This document shows, in pieces, positions 9,020-16,292 of a stretch of 24,119 nucleotides of DNA. This DNA is from Microcaldota archaeon (GTDB lineage: Archaea; Micrarchaeota; Micrarchaeia; Micrarchaeales; CABMGC01): assembly GCA_027449585.1 (NCBI GenBank), contig DAIDLJ010000004.1:21590-45708 (forward strand), read 5' to 3'. The notes below the pieces were generated by a model. It did not search any database and was not told the origin of the DNA. It was given only the letters and a program-made list of their open reading frames with translations. The position numbers and the translations under genes were made by a program. Every line of letters starts with the position of its first letter. Position 1 is the first letter of the stretch.

Positions 9020-9862
9020 GTGGTAAGCTTGAATAGCCAGAGCCAGATACTCATATTTGCAATATCTATCGGTGTTGGGATAGTATGCGTCATATTGATG
9101 GGTTTTATACCTTCTGGGCTAGCACCACTTGCCGTTGTTTTTGCAGTGCTGGCTCTCCTCTCAAGCATAGTTGCCTTTGCCACAAAGGACTACCTGTTCC
9201 TCTTCGAGCCGTTCACGAAAATGAAGCACATGAATATCGTTATCGAAGAGAGTGATCCGTTTTACATGGCCCAGAGCGGAAATGCCATAGTTGTAAGGCG
9301 TGGAAATGACATATTTGCCACAGCCTTCATCAAGATTCCCATATACAGCACTGCCACCGAGATGGATGACGACCAGAAATACAACTTTGCCATTCTATTT
9401 GCAAGGCTTGTAAGCATAAGCAAGACGCCTATGAGGCTCTCATCGCAGCTTCATGCGATAAACAAGGACGAATATCTTGCAAGGATAAATGCGAAACTCA
9501 ATGAGTCTGAAGGCCGATACAACGTCCTTCAAGGAGATAAGAATGCCGATCCTAAAGCACTCGATAGGGTGAAGGGTGAAGTGACAATGTGGCGAAACAT
9601 GCTGGACAACGTGTCCAGGAGCAATTCACAGCAGCTTGGAGTCTATGCCAGTGTTTCTGCGGCAGGAAACTCTGAAGACGAGGCCATAAACATGGTGTCA
9701 GTAAGGGCCGAGGAAATAGCCGCAGGAATAAGTACTACCCTGGGCGTGTCTGCCAATGTCATGAGCGGAAACGAGATACTTGTCTTTACCGATCCAGATA
9801 AGATGATACCTCCAGCAACCATATCCGAGATAATGAAATACAAAAACACACAAGCAGCATGA
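9020..9862 (+). CDS. Two-helix membrane protein with VirB4-N-terminal-like domain (VirB3-like fusion), copy A
   Basis: 280 residues. Two adjacent hydrophobic helices (about 9-30 and 34-54) are followed by a soluble alpha/beta domain with a central charged helical hairpin (about 148-185, NKDEYLARINAKLNE). The layout of a short two-helix anchor and a domain that precedes a motor is that of VirB3 (or PrgI/TrbD) fused to a VirB4 N-terminal domain. The next gene has the same architecture and recognisable similarity, and the ATPase that lacks this domain comes directly after. The GTG start is chosen because it lies at the expected distance from a TATA box. No catalytic motif is present. A role as the membrane tether of the motor is inference. 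Confidence 0.6.
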   Translation: MVSLNSQSQILIFAISIGVGIVCVILMGFIPSGLAPLAVVFAVLALLSSIVAFATKDYLFLFEPFTKMKHMNIVIEESDPFYMAQSGNAIVVRRGNDIFATAFIKIPIYSTATEMDDDQKYNFAILFARLVSISKTPMRLSSQLHAINKDEYLARINAKLNESEGRYNVLQGDKNADPKALDRVKGEVTMWRNMLDNVSRSNSQQLGVYASVSAAGNSEDEAINMVSVRAEEIAAGISTTLGVSANVMSGNEILVFTDPDKMIPPATISEIMKYKNTQAA

Positions 9863-9866
9863 TAAA

Positions 9867-10688
9867 ATGGATGAAAAAACAATAGTTTACATAGCCGCTT
9901 CAATGCTTTTGGTGCTAATGGTACTTGGCTCATCTTCAAGCTTTGGCATATTTGGAATATTGATAAAAATATTGGCAGTGCTGACCTTCATATTCATTCT
10001 GCTCCTTGCATTTGCAGATTTTCTCCTATTCCCAGTTATAACCCGTATATTCGGCATAACAATAACTCCGGCAAAGAACTTTACAATAACCAGCAGCCAG
10101 GACTCAGTGATAAAATACTCAAACGGAATATACTATGCAACAGGATATCTCACTGCAAATGTATACAATTACATATTCGCTGCGGAGCGGGCTACGGACG
10201 ACCAGCCGGAACTCGCAGCGGCTCCTGAAAAATGGGAGAAGGCCATAATGAACATAAAGTTTCCATTCAAGTTCAATCTAATAGCTGCATCTGAGGACAT
10301 ACAGAAATATAGGGACGAGCTAGAGACAAAAAGAGGACTCCTGGAGTTCCAGTATTCAAAGGAGATGCAGTCCACAAATCCAAATCCAATGGGGCTTGAG
10401 AACATGCAGAGGGAGATAAATGTGATTCAGACAAGGATAGACAAGATAGGCGAGGGTGAAAAGCCAGTTAACAGCATAATGTATGTTGAGTCTACTGCAG
10501 TTGGCGTGAGCCTCAAGGATGCACAGGATGCCCTTACCAATCAGCTCAACGAGCTACAGACAATATTCAACGTATTTGACCTTAGCCTTATAAGGATAAC
10601 CGGACGGGAAGTATATTCGCTGTTCAGCTTCAATTACCTGATACCAAACGAGTCTGAACTGTTCTCAATGTTTAGCACACAAAATTGA
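9867..10688 (+). CDS. Two-helix membrane protein with VirB4-N-terminal-like domain (VirB3-like fusion), copy B
   Basis: 273 residues, paralogous to the preceding protein: hydrophobic segments (about 7-20 and 28-58), a beta-rich part with the sequence VIKYSNGIYYATGYL, the matching counterpart of AIVVRRGNDIFATAFI in copy A, then a coiled-coil insertion (about 137-195) and a C-terminal alpha/beta part with VYSLFSFNYLIP. It begins four bases after copy A and its stop overlaps or touches the ATPase start. Two such proteins side by side suggest a hetero-oligomeric ring or tether for one motor. Sequence alone gives no enzyme activity. The VirB4-N-terminal comparison needs structure prediction to confirm. 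Confidence 0.6.
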   Translation: MDEKTIVYIAASMLLVLMVLGSSSSFGIFGILIKILAVLTFIFILLLAFADFLLFPVITRIFGITITPAKNFTITSSQDSVIKYSNGIYYATGYLTANVYNYIFAAERATDDQPELAAAPEKWEKAIMNIKFPFKFNLIAASEDIQKYRDELETKRGLLEFQYSKEMQSTNPNPMGLENMQREINVIQTRIDKIGEGEKPVNSIMYVESTAVGVSLKDAQDALTNQLNELQTIFNVFDLSLIRITGREVYSLFSFNYLIPNESELFSMFSTQN

Positions 10689-10693
10689 TTCCA

Positions 10694-12199
10694 ATGAGCT
10701 TGATAAAGATACAAAAGATAATGGGAAACGAGTTGGCTAAAAGAACCTTTATCACTCGCCCTCCAGAGCCGCCCTACGAGCTTCTCCTTAACGATCCTAC
10801 CGACTCGATATTCATAGGCATAACCCGGCGCTTTGGCGTGCCGTTCACATGGACATTCAACACTCTAACAAACCCGCATCTTTCCGTTGTAGGGATAACG
10901 GGTTCGGGTAAGAGTTTCTTTGTAAAGACATTCCTTATAAGAGCGAGCTATGTGTGGGGCACTAATGCCATAATAATTGACTGGGCCGGGGAGTACAAAG
11001 GATGGGTGAAGCAGAGCGGAGGAACGATAGTATCATTTGGAAAGGGCGACTACCTAAATCTTATGGATCTTGCAGGAGCAAAGCCCATAGACAGGGTCAA
11101 ACAGATAATGAATTCCTTGGATATCCTAACCGACATCTCTAATTTCCCAGAGCAGAAGAGGCTCACGTCAGAAGCAATTGAGCAGTCCTACCTAAATGCA
11201 GGATTCATAATGGCAAGCGTTCCTGTTGGCGACAGAGATGCACCCACTCTCAAGGATGTGGTTGGCCTGCTGGAGGAGAAACTCCAGGAGGGCACCTACC
11301 AGTATCCAGCCGAGCTCGAAAATGCCATCTATAGGCTAAGGCAGTTCTCAAGGGAAGGCGAAGACTACTTTGCACAGAAAAGCACAATCGATCTGGACAG
11401 GATAATACGATCCGGTCTTGTAGCAATAGACCTCTCCGGCCTGCCCGACGAGAAGTTCAGAGCACTTGCGGCCCTATTCATACTTCAGACATTAAAAGAG
11501 AAGATGAGGCTTGAGGGATGGAGCGCGGCAAAGGGACTAAAGGCCATAATCGTGCTCGATGAGGCATGGAAGGTTGCAAGCGACGAGCGGAGCGATGCGA
11601 TCACTATAATAAGGGAGGGAAGGAAGTACCAGTTCGGACTAATAGTCGCGTCGCAGAACCCAACAGATATAAACGAGGCCATATTCTCCAATGTCGGCAC
11701 AAACATAATACTGAAGATAAAATTCCAGAAGTTCATGGACTATATACAGGGGTCGCTGAATTTCTCCCAATTCATAAGGGGGGAGATAGGAAAGCTAGGA
11801 GTAGGCCAAGCAGCCATAGACCTCTCATTCCAGACATCTCAGCAGTTCCCCTCGACATTCATAATAAACAGAATAGTCGGCGAGGTGCCTCTTGACGTAT
11901 ATACCATTACTCTTGCCGACCTGCTCACGGAAAATGAGCTTAGGGATCTGTCCATACAGAAAGAATACTCCCTAGAGAAGCCATTCCTCAGATCCAAGCT
12001 CATAGAGAGCGAAGTAAATACTGATGCCATAGACGGAATAATGAGTGAACTGGACGCTAAGAACCGGCTGGTTGACTTAAGGGAATTTGTGAGGATAATG
12101 CTCGGGCAGAGGCTGCAGAGGGAGCTCGTTGTATCTTTCCTTAGGAGCAGCGGAATATCCGACCAGCTCATAACTAGGGCATTTAGCTATGGTGAATGA
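10694..12199 (+). CDS. VirB4/CedB/HerA-class ATPase, motor of the putative transfer machine
   Basis: 501 residues from the ATG at 10694; a TTG at 10685 would add three. After about 60 residues comes Walker A, GITGSGKS (about 67-74), then IIIDWAGEYKGW (compare IIDPEGEY in VirB4 proteins), Walker B IIVLDEAW (near 286-293) and the VASQNP motif (near 318-323), all typical of the VirB4/TraC/HerA branch of FtsK-like ATPases. It lacks an N-terminal HAS barrel, unlike HerA, and no NurA gene is nearby. It also lacks a VirB4 N-terminal domain, which may be supplied by the two preceding proteins. The last about 60 residues form a helical module (NTDAIDGIMSELD to ITRAFS) that recurs as the next gene. It should power substrate or DNA movement across the membrane. 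VirD4 coupling protein is a weaker alternative. Confidence 0.8.
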   Translation: MSLIKIQKIMGNELAKRTFITRPPEPPYELLLNDPTDSIFIGITRRFGVPFTWTFNTLTNPHLSVVGITGSGKSFFVKTFLIRASYVWGTNAIIIDWAGEYKGWVKQSGGTIVSFGKGDYLNLMDLAGAKPIDRVKQIMNSLDILTDISNFPEQKRLTSEAIEQSYLNAGFIMASVPVGDRDAPTLKDVVGLLEEKLQEGTYQYPAELENAIYRLRQFSREGEDYFAQKSTIDLDRIIRSGLVAIDLSGLPDEKFRALAALFILQTLKEKMRLEGWSAAKGLKAIIVLDEAWKVASDERSDAITIIREGRKYQFGLIVASQNPTDINEAIFSNVGTNIILKIKFQKFMDYIQGSLNFSQFIRGEIGKLGVGQAAIDLSFQTSQQFPSTFIINRIVGEVPLDVYTITLADLLTENELRDLSIQKEYSLEKPFLRSKLIESEVNTDAIDGIMSELDAKNRLVDLREFVRIMLGQRLQRELVVSFLRSSGISDQLITRAFSYGE

Positions 12200-12200
12200 T

Positions 12201-12497
12201 ATGGCCGGAACATTTACAATAAGCAAGATAGAGCTCAAGAGGGTGCTCTCCAGTTTCAAGGTCAGCGACAAGAATATCGATTCGATACTTGCCCAGCTTG
12301 ACAGGATGCACAGGCATGTTAATGTAATAATGTTCACCGGAATGCTGCAAAACTCGGGCCTGAAGCACAACGACATAATAAACCTCTTCAGGCGCGCAGG
12401 AATAGACGACGTCACCATCTCAAACATATTCGACGTGCTTGAAGAGGAAAAGATAAAAAATACCTTCGGCAAGCTCGTTGAGCTAAAGGTTGAATAA
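12201..12497 (+). CDS. Small helical protein homologous to the ATPase C-terminal module
   Basis: About 98 residues, all helical and soluble. Its middle (NIDSILAQLD, then GLKHNDIINLFRRAGIDD) aligns without large gaps to the ATPase tail (AIDGIMSELD, then RLQRELVVSFLRSSGISD), so it is a freestanding copy of that module. The ATG at 12201 is preferred because GGTGA at 12191-12195 lies five bases upstream; an in-frame ATG at 12189 would overlap the ATPase stop. It may bind the motor or mimic its tail, for instance as an assembly or regulatory partner. That role is inference; the homology is visible in the sequence. Confidence 0.65.
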   Translation: MAGTFTISKIELKRVLSSFKVSDKNIDSILAQLDRMHRHVNVIMFTGMLQNSGLKHNDIINLFRRAGIDDVTISNIFDVLEEEKIKNTFGKLVELKVE

Positions 12498-12869
12498 ATG
12501 GCCACCTATTGCATAATATGCGGAAAGAAGAAAAAAGGAGTTGCTGTTACTGAGGATCGCGTTCTTCAGCTGCTTAGGTGGTTCAAGGGCAATGTGACAC
12601 ATGATCTGAAGGGCAACTCCCTTGTAGTATGCGATGAGGACCTGGAGGCATATAAGAAGAAGAGGGATCATTTCAATTCAAGGCAAAAGATCTATCTGGC
12701 TCTAGGAGTAATCTTTGCAATATTGGGCTTAATTGCCTCGTTCTCTCTCAAATCGATAACCGTTTCAGCCTTGGTAATCGTAGCATTATACCTAATATCG
12801 CTAATCAATTATACCCCAGGGCTTGTCACTGAAAATAAAAAATACGCTATAATTAAGCACAAACAATAA
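12498..12869 (+). CDS. Small Cys-motif protein with two membrane helices
   Basis: 123 residues, starting on the base after the previous stop. The N-terminus has CIICGKKKKG and a later VVCDEDL, which could be three ligands of a metal site; a fourth Cys is missing, so a zinc ribbon is possible but not complete. Two hydrophobic helices follow (about 64-82 and 87-106) with a basic C-terminal tail. The small two-helix layout is also what VirB2/CedA1-type pilin or VirB3-type subunits look like, but the cytosolic Cys-rich head argues against a pilin. It is not a family I recognise. Position in the operon ties it to the ATPase module. Confidence 0.55.
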   Translation: MATYCIICGKKKKGVAVTEDRVLQLLRWFKGNVTHDLKGNSLVVCDEDLEAYKKKRDHFNSRQKIYLALGVIFAILGLIASFSLKSITVSALVIVALYLISLINYTPGLVTENKKYAIIKHKQ

Positions 12870-12873
12870 ATAT
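12865..12873 (+). promoter_or_regulatory. TATA box for the 12892 gene
   Basis: AATAAATAT overlaps the stop of the preceding gene and is centred 23 bases before the ATG at 12892. There is no ribosome binding site in the 22-base gap, consistent with a leaderless transcript for the last three genes of the locus. Confidence 0.45.
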
Positions 12874-12891
12874 GCCTAATATCCATATGTT

Positions 12892-13647
12892 ATGGTGGTC
12901 CAGTTGCCAGATGTACAACCCCAGAACGACCAGAATGCCCTACAGCCCAAGGTCGAAGAGTTCACCATAGATGCGAAACTCAGCGGGACGCTTGAAGAAC
13001 TGCGCGACGTGCTCGGCAAGCTGCCATTCTATTCAGTGCAGTTTGAGCCAACGGAACTGACCCTTGCCAAGGTCGAAAGCAGAAACATAAGCAAGAAGCC
13101 ATACCTGTTCCACGTCATAAAGCTCAAGGCCGACAGCCTTACGCTAACCTATTCGCTCATACCTGACACTAGCATGAACCTTAGGCGCGCGGAGGTGTTG
13201 AAGGAGATGTCATCTGCCCTCTCGATGGTATCCGACAAGTACACCATAAATCAGGTCAAATTCATACAGTATGTGGACTCTATCCTGGAGGGACTCATAT
13301 CCGGTCTCTCGCAGACCTATACCTCTTTATACAACAAGTACGATTCACTGCTTACCGACTATAGGGAGCAGAAGAGGATAAATATAGAGATATCCGCATC
13401 AAACAGGAATCTAACTCTCCAGTCGGCGCAGCTTACCGATGAGAACAAGGTCCTCAAGGAGCAGTTAGGCGCGCTGCAGAAGTTCAGCGATGACTCGCTC
13501 ATGGCGCTTGTTGAGGAATGGATAACAATACATAACAGCTCAATAGATGTGATTGCATTCTCGAAGGATCACAACGTATCTCCAACACGCGTCGAGCAGA
13601 TACTTGACAAGATGGTCTCCTTGGGCTATATAGAGCTAAAGAGCTAA
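12892..13647 (+). CDS. Coiled-coil protein with C-terminal winged-helix-like domain
   Basis: 251 residues, soluble, no signal peptide. Residues about 20-130 look like an alpha/beta domain of unknown type; about 135-200 form a coiled coil (YNKYDSLLTDYREQKR, then LTDENKVLKEQLG); about 205-250 look like a small winged helix (IDVIAFSKDHNVSPTRVEQ, then ILDKMVSLGYIEL). The winged helix suggests DNA binding or a protein-interaction fold; in this setting it could regulate the locus or link DNA to the machine. I do not recognise an exact family. Confidence 0.55.
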   Translation: MVVQLPDVQPQNDQNALQPKVEEFTIDAKLSGTLEELRDVLGKLPFYSVQFEPTELTLAKVESRNISKKPYLFHVIKLKADSLTLTYSLIPDTSMNLRRAEVLKEMSSALSMVSDKYTINQVKFIQYVDSILEGLISGLSQTYTSLYNKYDSLLTDYREQKRINIEISASNRNLTLQSAQLTDENKVLKEQLGALQKFSDDSLMALVEEWITIHNSSIDVIAFSKDHNVSPTRVEQILDKMVSLGYIELKS

Positions 13648-13655
13648 GTGGTTAA

Positions 13656-13814
13656 ATGTCAGTATATTATGTGAATATAAACAAGAATGTCAGCAACGTG
13701 AAGGTGTATACCATAAAGAAGCCCCTAAATGACAAGTCGAACAAGTTTTCAAGGCTGGTAGACTCCCTAATTAAGAAGTATCTGCTAAAGGCGCCGCAGA
13801 ATCTAACCGAGTGA
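13656..13814 (+). CDS. Small basic protein of 52 residues
   Basis: An ATG-started frame of 52 codons fills the gap between two larger genes, starting eight bases after one stop and ending six bases before the next start. It begins MSVYYVNINKNVSNVKVY and ends APQNLTE. It is Lys-rich (about nine Lys) with a helical stretch KFSRLVDSLIKKYLL near 30-44. Codon choice (ATA, AAG, AGG, CTA) matches the neighbours. The tight fit in the operon is the main support; no function can be assigned. Confidence 0.5.
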   Translation: MSVYYVNINKNVSNVKVYTIKKPLNDKSNKFSRLVDSLIKKYLLKAPQNLTE

Positions 13815-13820
13815 AGTCTG

Positions 13821-16262
13821 ATGGCTGACGGAAAAAATCCTACAGAATCTGCCCATCGCAGCAACCCCGGGATAAGACCGATAAGGAAATCGATTCTTTC
13901 AGGACACGGGTCTGTTGTGAATGCAGTAATAATGGTAGTTATAATCTTCCTCCTCATATTTGGAGGGATTGTGCTATACGTACAGAATCAGGTAAAGGCG
14001 CTGCCAATCCTAAACGCCACCCCCACAGGCCCGATATCCGGAAGTCTTTCAATATCCCCGCACGGCATACTTACATACAACAACTCAAACTACCTTGTCG
14101 GTTATGCAAAGGTAAGCTACTCCCAGTCGAATTCGTCCTCTTCAAATCTTACTCTTTCAATATACCCATCAAACCCATCAGAACCAGTATATCTGGTAAA
14201 TCTTGAGGGATACTGCGTGCAGTGTTTCATAGGATCTAGCCTCTATGTCGCTCTAAATGCATCCATGCATAATTACGGTCTGTACCTAAATAGCTCGAGC
14301 CTGAATTATGTTGACATAAACAAGCTGTCAACAATACCAGACGGCGCAGTCGTAATAATACCGTCAGGACTAATACCAAACATACTTCTTCCGAACTCAA
14401 CTTATAACGAGAAATGCACAAATTATGAAAACATATCAATAATGAATCTCCTGGGAAACGGAGATACTGTGATCTATGTAGGTAGGAATTTTTCAAGGTC
14501 GGTCTCATGCAGCGGCCAGGTCATACAGAATACGCTTCCTGAGTATTCTGCTCTGCTTCCATATTCAAATGCCACCGGGCTAGGTTCTTCCAATAGCATA
14601 TTTTTCTTTAGCACTCCAACATTTGCTCTAAAAGCCGGCAGCAGCCTTGGGCATGTTTATTCAACGCCCATACTGAATGGCACTCTCATACTCTTTGCTA
14701 ATTACCCTTCCGTTGGATGGAACAACAGCGTAGATAACTTGGCATCCGACATTGTAAAAGCCCTCAAGTCGCGGTTCTGGATAATCCCTCTGGCAACGGG
14801 CACGATGAGCCTGGCAAATGCGCCTTCAGGGACTACAACGCTCTTCACCACAAACACGGAAATAAAGTATTATTCATCGGTATCTGATGAGATAAACAGC
14901 TCCTATGCGCTGCTCATGCTCAACCTGTCGAACCCTTCCGGTTTTAGAGATCTTGAGCTGCCCTTCAGATACAGCTTCCGACAGAACGGCCTCCTTAGCA
15001 TGCCTGCAACTGTAGGGCTTTCGCAGCCTCTTACGGTCGGTGCCCAGGTATTCAACCAATCGCAGAGTGCAACTGTCTCCACCTTTGTACTAGTCCTTTC
15101 AAGCAACCTATCAAGCGCTCAGAGCAATCCGATATACATGGGACAGACTGGCCAGCAGGCAGTATACGAATTCCCGCAGTTCTTCCTGCCAAGCGGATAC
15201 TACGTGGCAAGGCTAAGCGACCAGAAAGGATCGATATATTCCTCCGCACTCTTCTATATGAGCAACTCCAGCATAACGCAGAGCAATTTTGATTTTCCAA
15301 ACGCCACCTTCTCATTTCTGGCGTCAAGCAACGGCCATCCTGTGAGCGGCGTTGCGTATACGGCCAGCATAAATGGCGCCTATCCTGTAAACGGTATAAT
15401 ACAAAACGGCGCCTTTAGGTACACGCTTCCCAAGGACACCTACATAAATCACGGCAACGGCACATTCTCAGTTGAGGTGATGGGCGAGAACTACTCGGTC
15501 CCATATAGCTATCCTTCAACAACCGCAATAAACGTGCCACCGCTATACATCGGATTCGTAGTCGCCGCAATAGCCCTAATAATACTTAACAAGGTTCTAG
15601 TGCCTCCGAATATGGATGATTACTACATAGATGTGCCAGACATAAAACCTGCAAAACTGGAGCATGCAAAGGAATCTTCAGACTCTATGGTCTCTGTATT
15701 CGACAAGGTCAATGCCTTTTATAGGTGGCATTACATGCCGCTGACAGCCGAGGAGCTCAAGTCTGGCATAAGCAACAACATAAAGTATGGAAATACGAGA
15801 ATGACCATAACTCTCAGGAACACCTACTCCATACTTAACTACCTGGTCGAGAAGGAGATAGTAAAGATGGCGGATGACTACTACGCGCCGGCAAGGTGGA
15901 TAAAGGAGTCCGGATATAGCATGGAATACCTCACGATATACCGCAAGCTCAAAGATTATTGCATATCTAATGCTATGCTAATGACCGAGCTTGGCGCATC
16001 AAGCAAGACCGATGTCATAGTCACAAACAAGGGCACGCAGAACTACGTAAAGATCTACTCTTCTGACATGAAGGTAAGGGACATTGAGATAAACCAGAAG
16101 ACAAAGGCGTTCCTGGTCTTTCTAGATGAGGAAGCAAGACTCACATTCCTGGACAAGCTCTATAGGTCCTACGGCAAGAACGCAGAGATAATAAAGATGG
16201 CAATAGCGTACGGGAACCTAAAGCTAATAGACTCCTACAACCTCGCCAATCTCAAGCTCTAA
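13821..16262 (+). CDS. Large surface protein with two membrane helices and a C-terminal cytoplasmic domain
   Basis: 813 residues. A basic N-terminus (to 30) precedes a helix (about 32-54); a second helix lies near 573-595. The about 515 residues between them are rich in Ser, Thr, Asn and Tyr with more than a dozen N-x-S/T sequons and should be outside the cell and glycosylated. The C-terminal about 210 residues are charged and cytoplasmic, with a winged-helix-like part (AEELKSGISNNIKYG to LVEKEIVKM, about 640-682) and an alpha/beta part. It is not a family I recognise. As the last gene of the locus it is a candidate for the exposed, cell-contact part of the machine, with the inner domain sensing or docking to the motor. 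It meets Top6B tail-to-tail 30 bases away. Confidence 0.6.
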   Translation: MADGKNPTESAHRSNPGIRPIRKSILSGHGSVVNAVIMVVIIFLLIFGGIVLYVQNQVKALPILNATPTGPISGSLSISPHGILTYNNSNYLVGYAKVSYSQSNSSSSNLTLSIYPSNPSEPVYLVNLEGYCVQCFIGSSLYVALNASMHNYGLYLNSSSLNYVDINKLSTIPDGAVVIIPSGLIPNILLPNSTYNEKCTNYENISIMNLLGNGDTVIYVGRNFSRSVSCSGQVIQNTLPEYSALLPYSNATGLGSSNSIFFFSTPTFALKAGSSLGHVYSTPILNGTLILFANYPSVGWNNSVDNLASDIVKALKSRFWIIPLATGTMSLANAPSGTTTLFTTNTEIKYYSSVSDEINSSYALLMLNLSNPSGFRDLELPFRYSFRQNGLLSMPATVGLSQPLTVGAQVFNQSQSATVSTFVLVLSSNLSSAQSNPIYMGQTGQQAVYEFPQFFLPSGYYVARLSDQKGSIYSSALFYMSNSSITQSNFDFPNATFSFLASSNGHPVSGVAYTASINGAYPVNGIIQNGAFRYTLPKDTYINHGNGTFSVEVMGENYSVPYSYPSTTAINVPPLYIGFVVAAIALIILNKVLVPPNMDDYYIDVPDIKPAKLEHAKESSDSMVSVFDKVNAFYRWHYMPLTAEELKSGISNNIKYGNTRMTITLRNTYSILNYLVEKEIVKMADDYYAPARWIKESGYSMEYLTIYRKLKDYCISNAMLMTELGASSKTDVIVTNKGTQNYVKIYSSDMKVRDIEINQKTKAFLVFLDEEARLTFLDKLYRSYGKNAEIIKMAIAYGNLKLIDSYNLANLKL

Positions 16263-16292
16263 GGATACGTAGGATCAACGCAGATAAGGAGC

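Noticed and set aside
9020..10688. The two two-helix proteins as class III pilins
   Set aside because: They have two adjacent helices and no Q-x-x-x-E prepilin cleavage pattern.
10694..12199. HerA helicase of the HerA-NurA-Mre11-Rad50 DNA repair set
   Set aside because: No HAS-barrel N-terminus and no NurA, Mre11 or Rad50 nearby; the neighbours are membrane proteins. The Walker motifs alone do not separate HerA from VirB4, so this stays a secondary option.
1..16262. Integrated conjugative element or virus
   Set aside because: No relaxase, integrase, replication gene, attachment repeats or tRNA target is visible; base and codon style match the flanking housekeeping genes.
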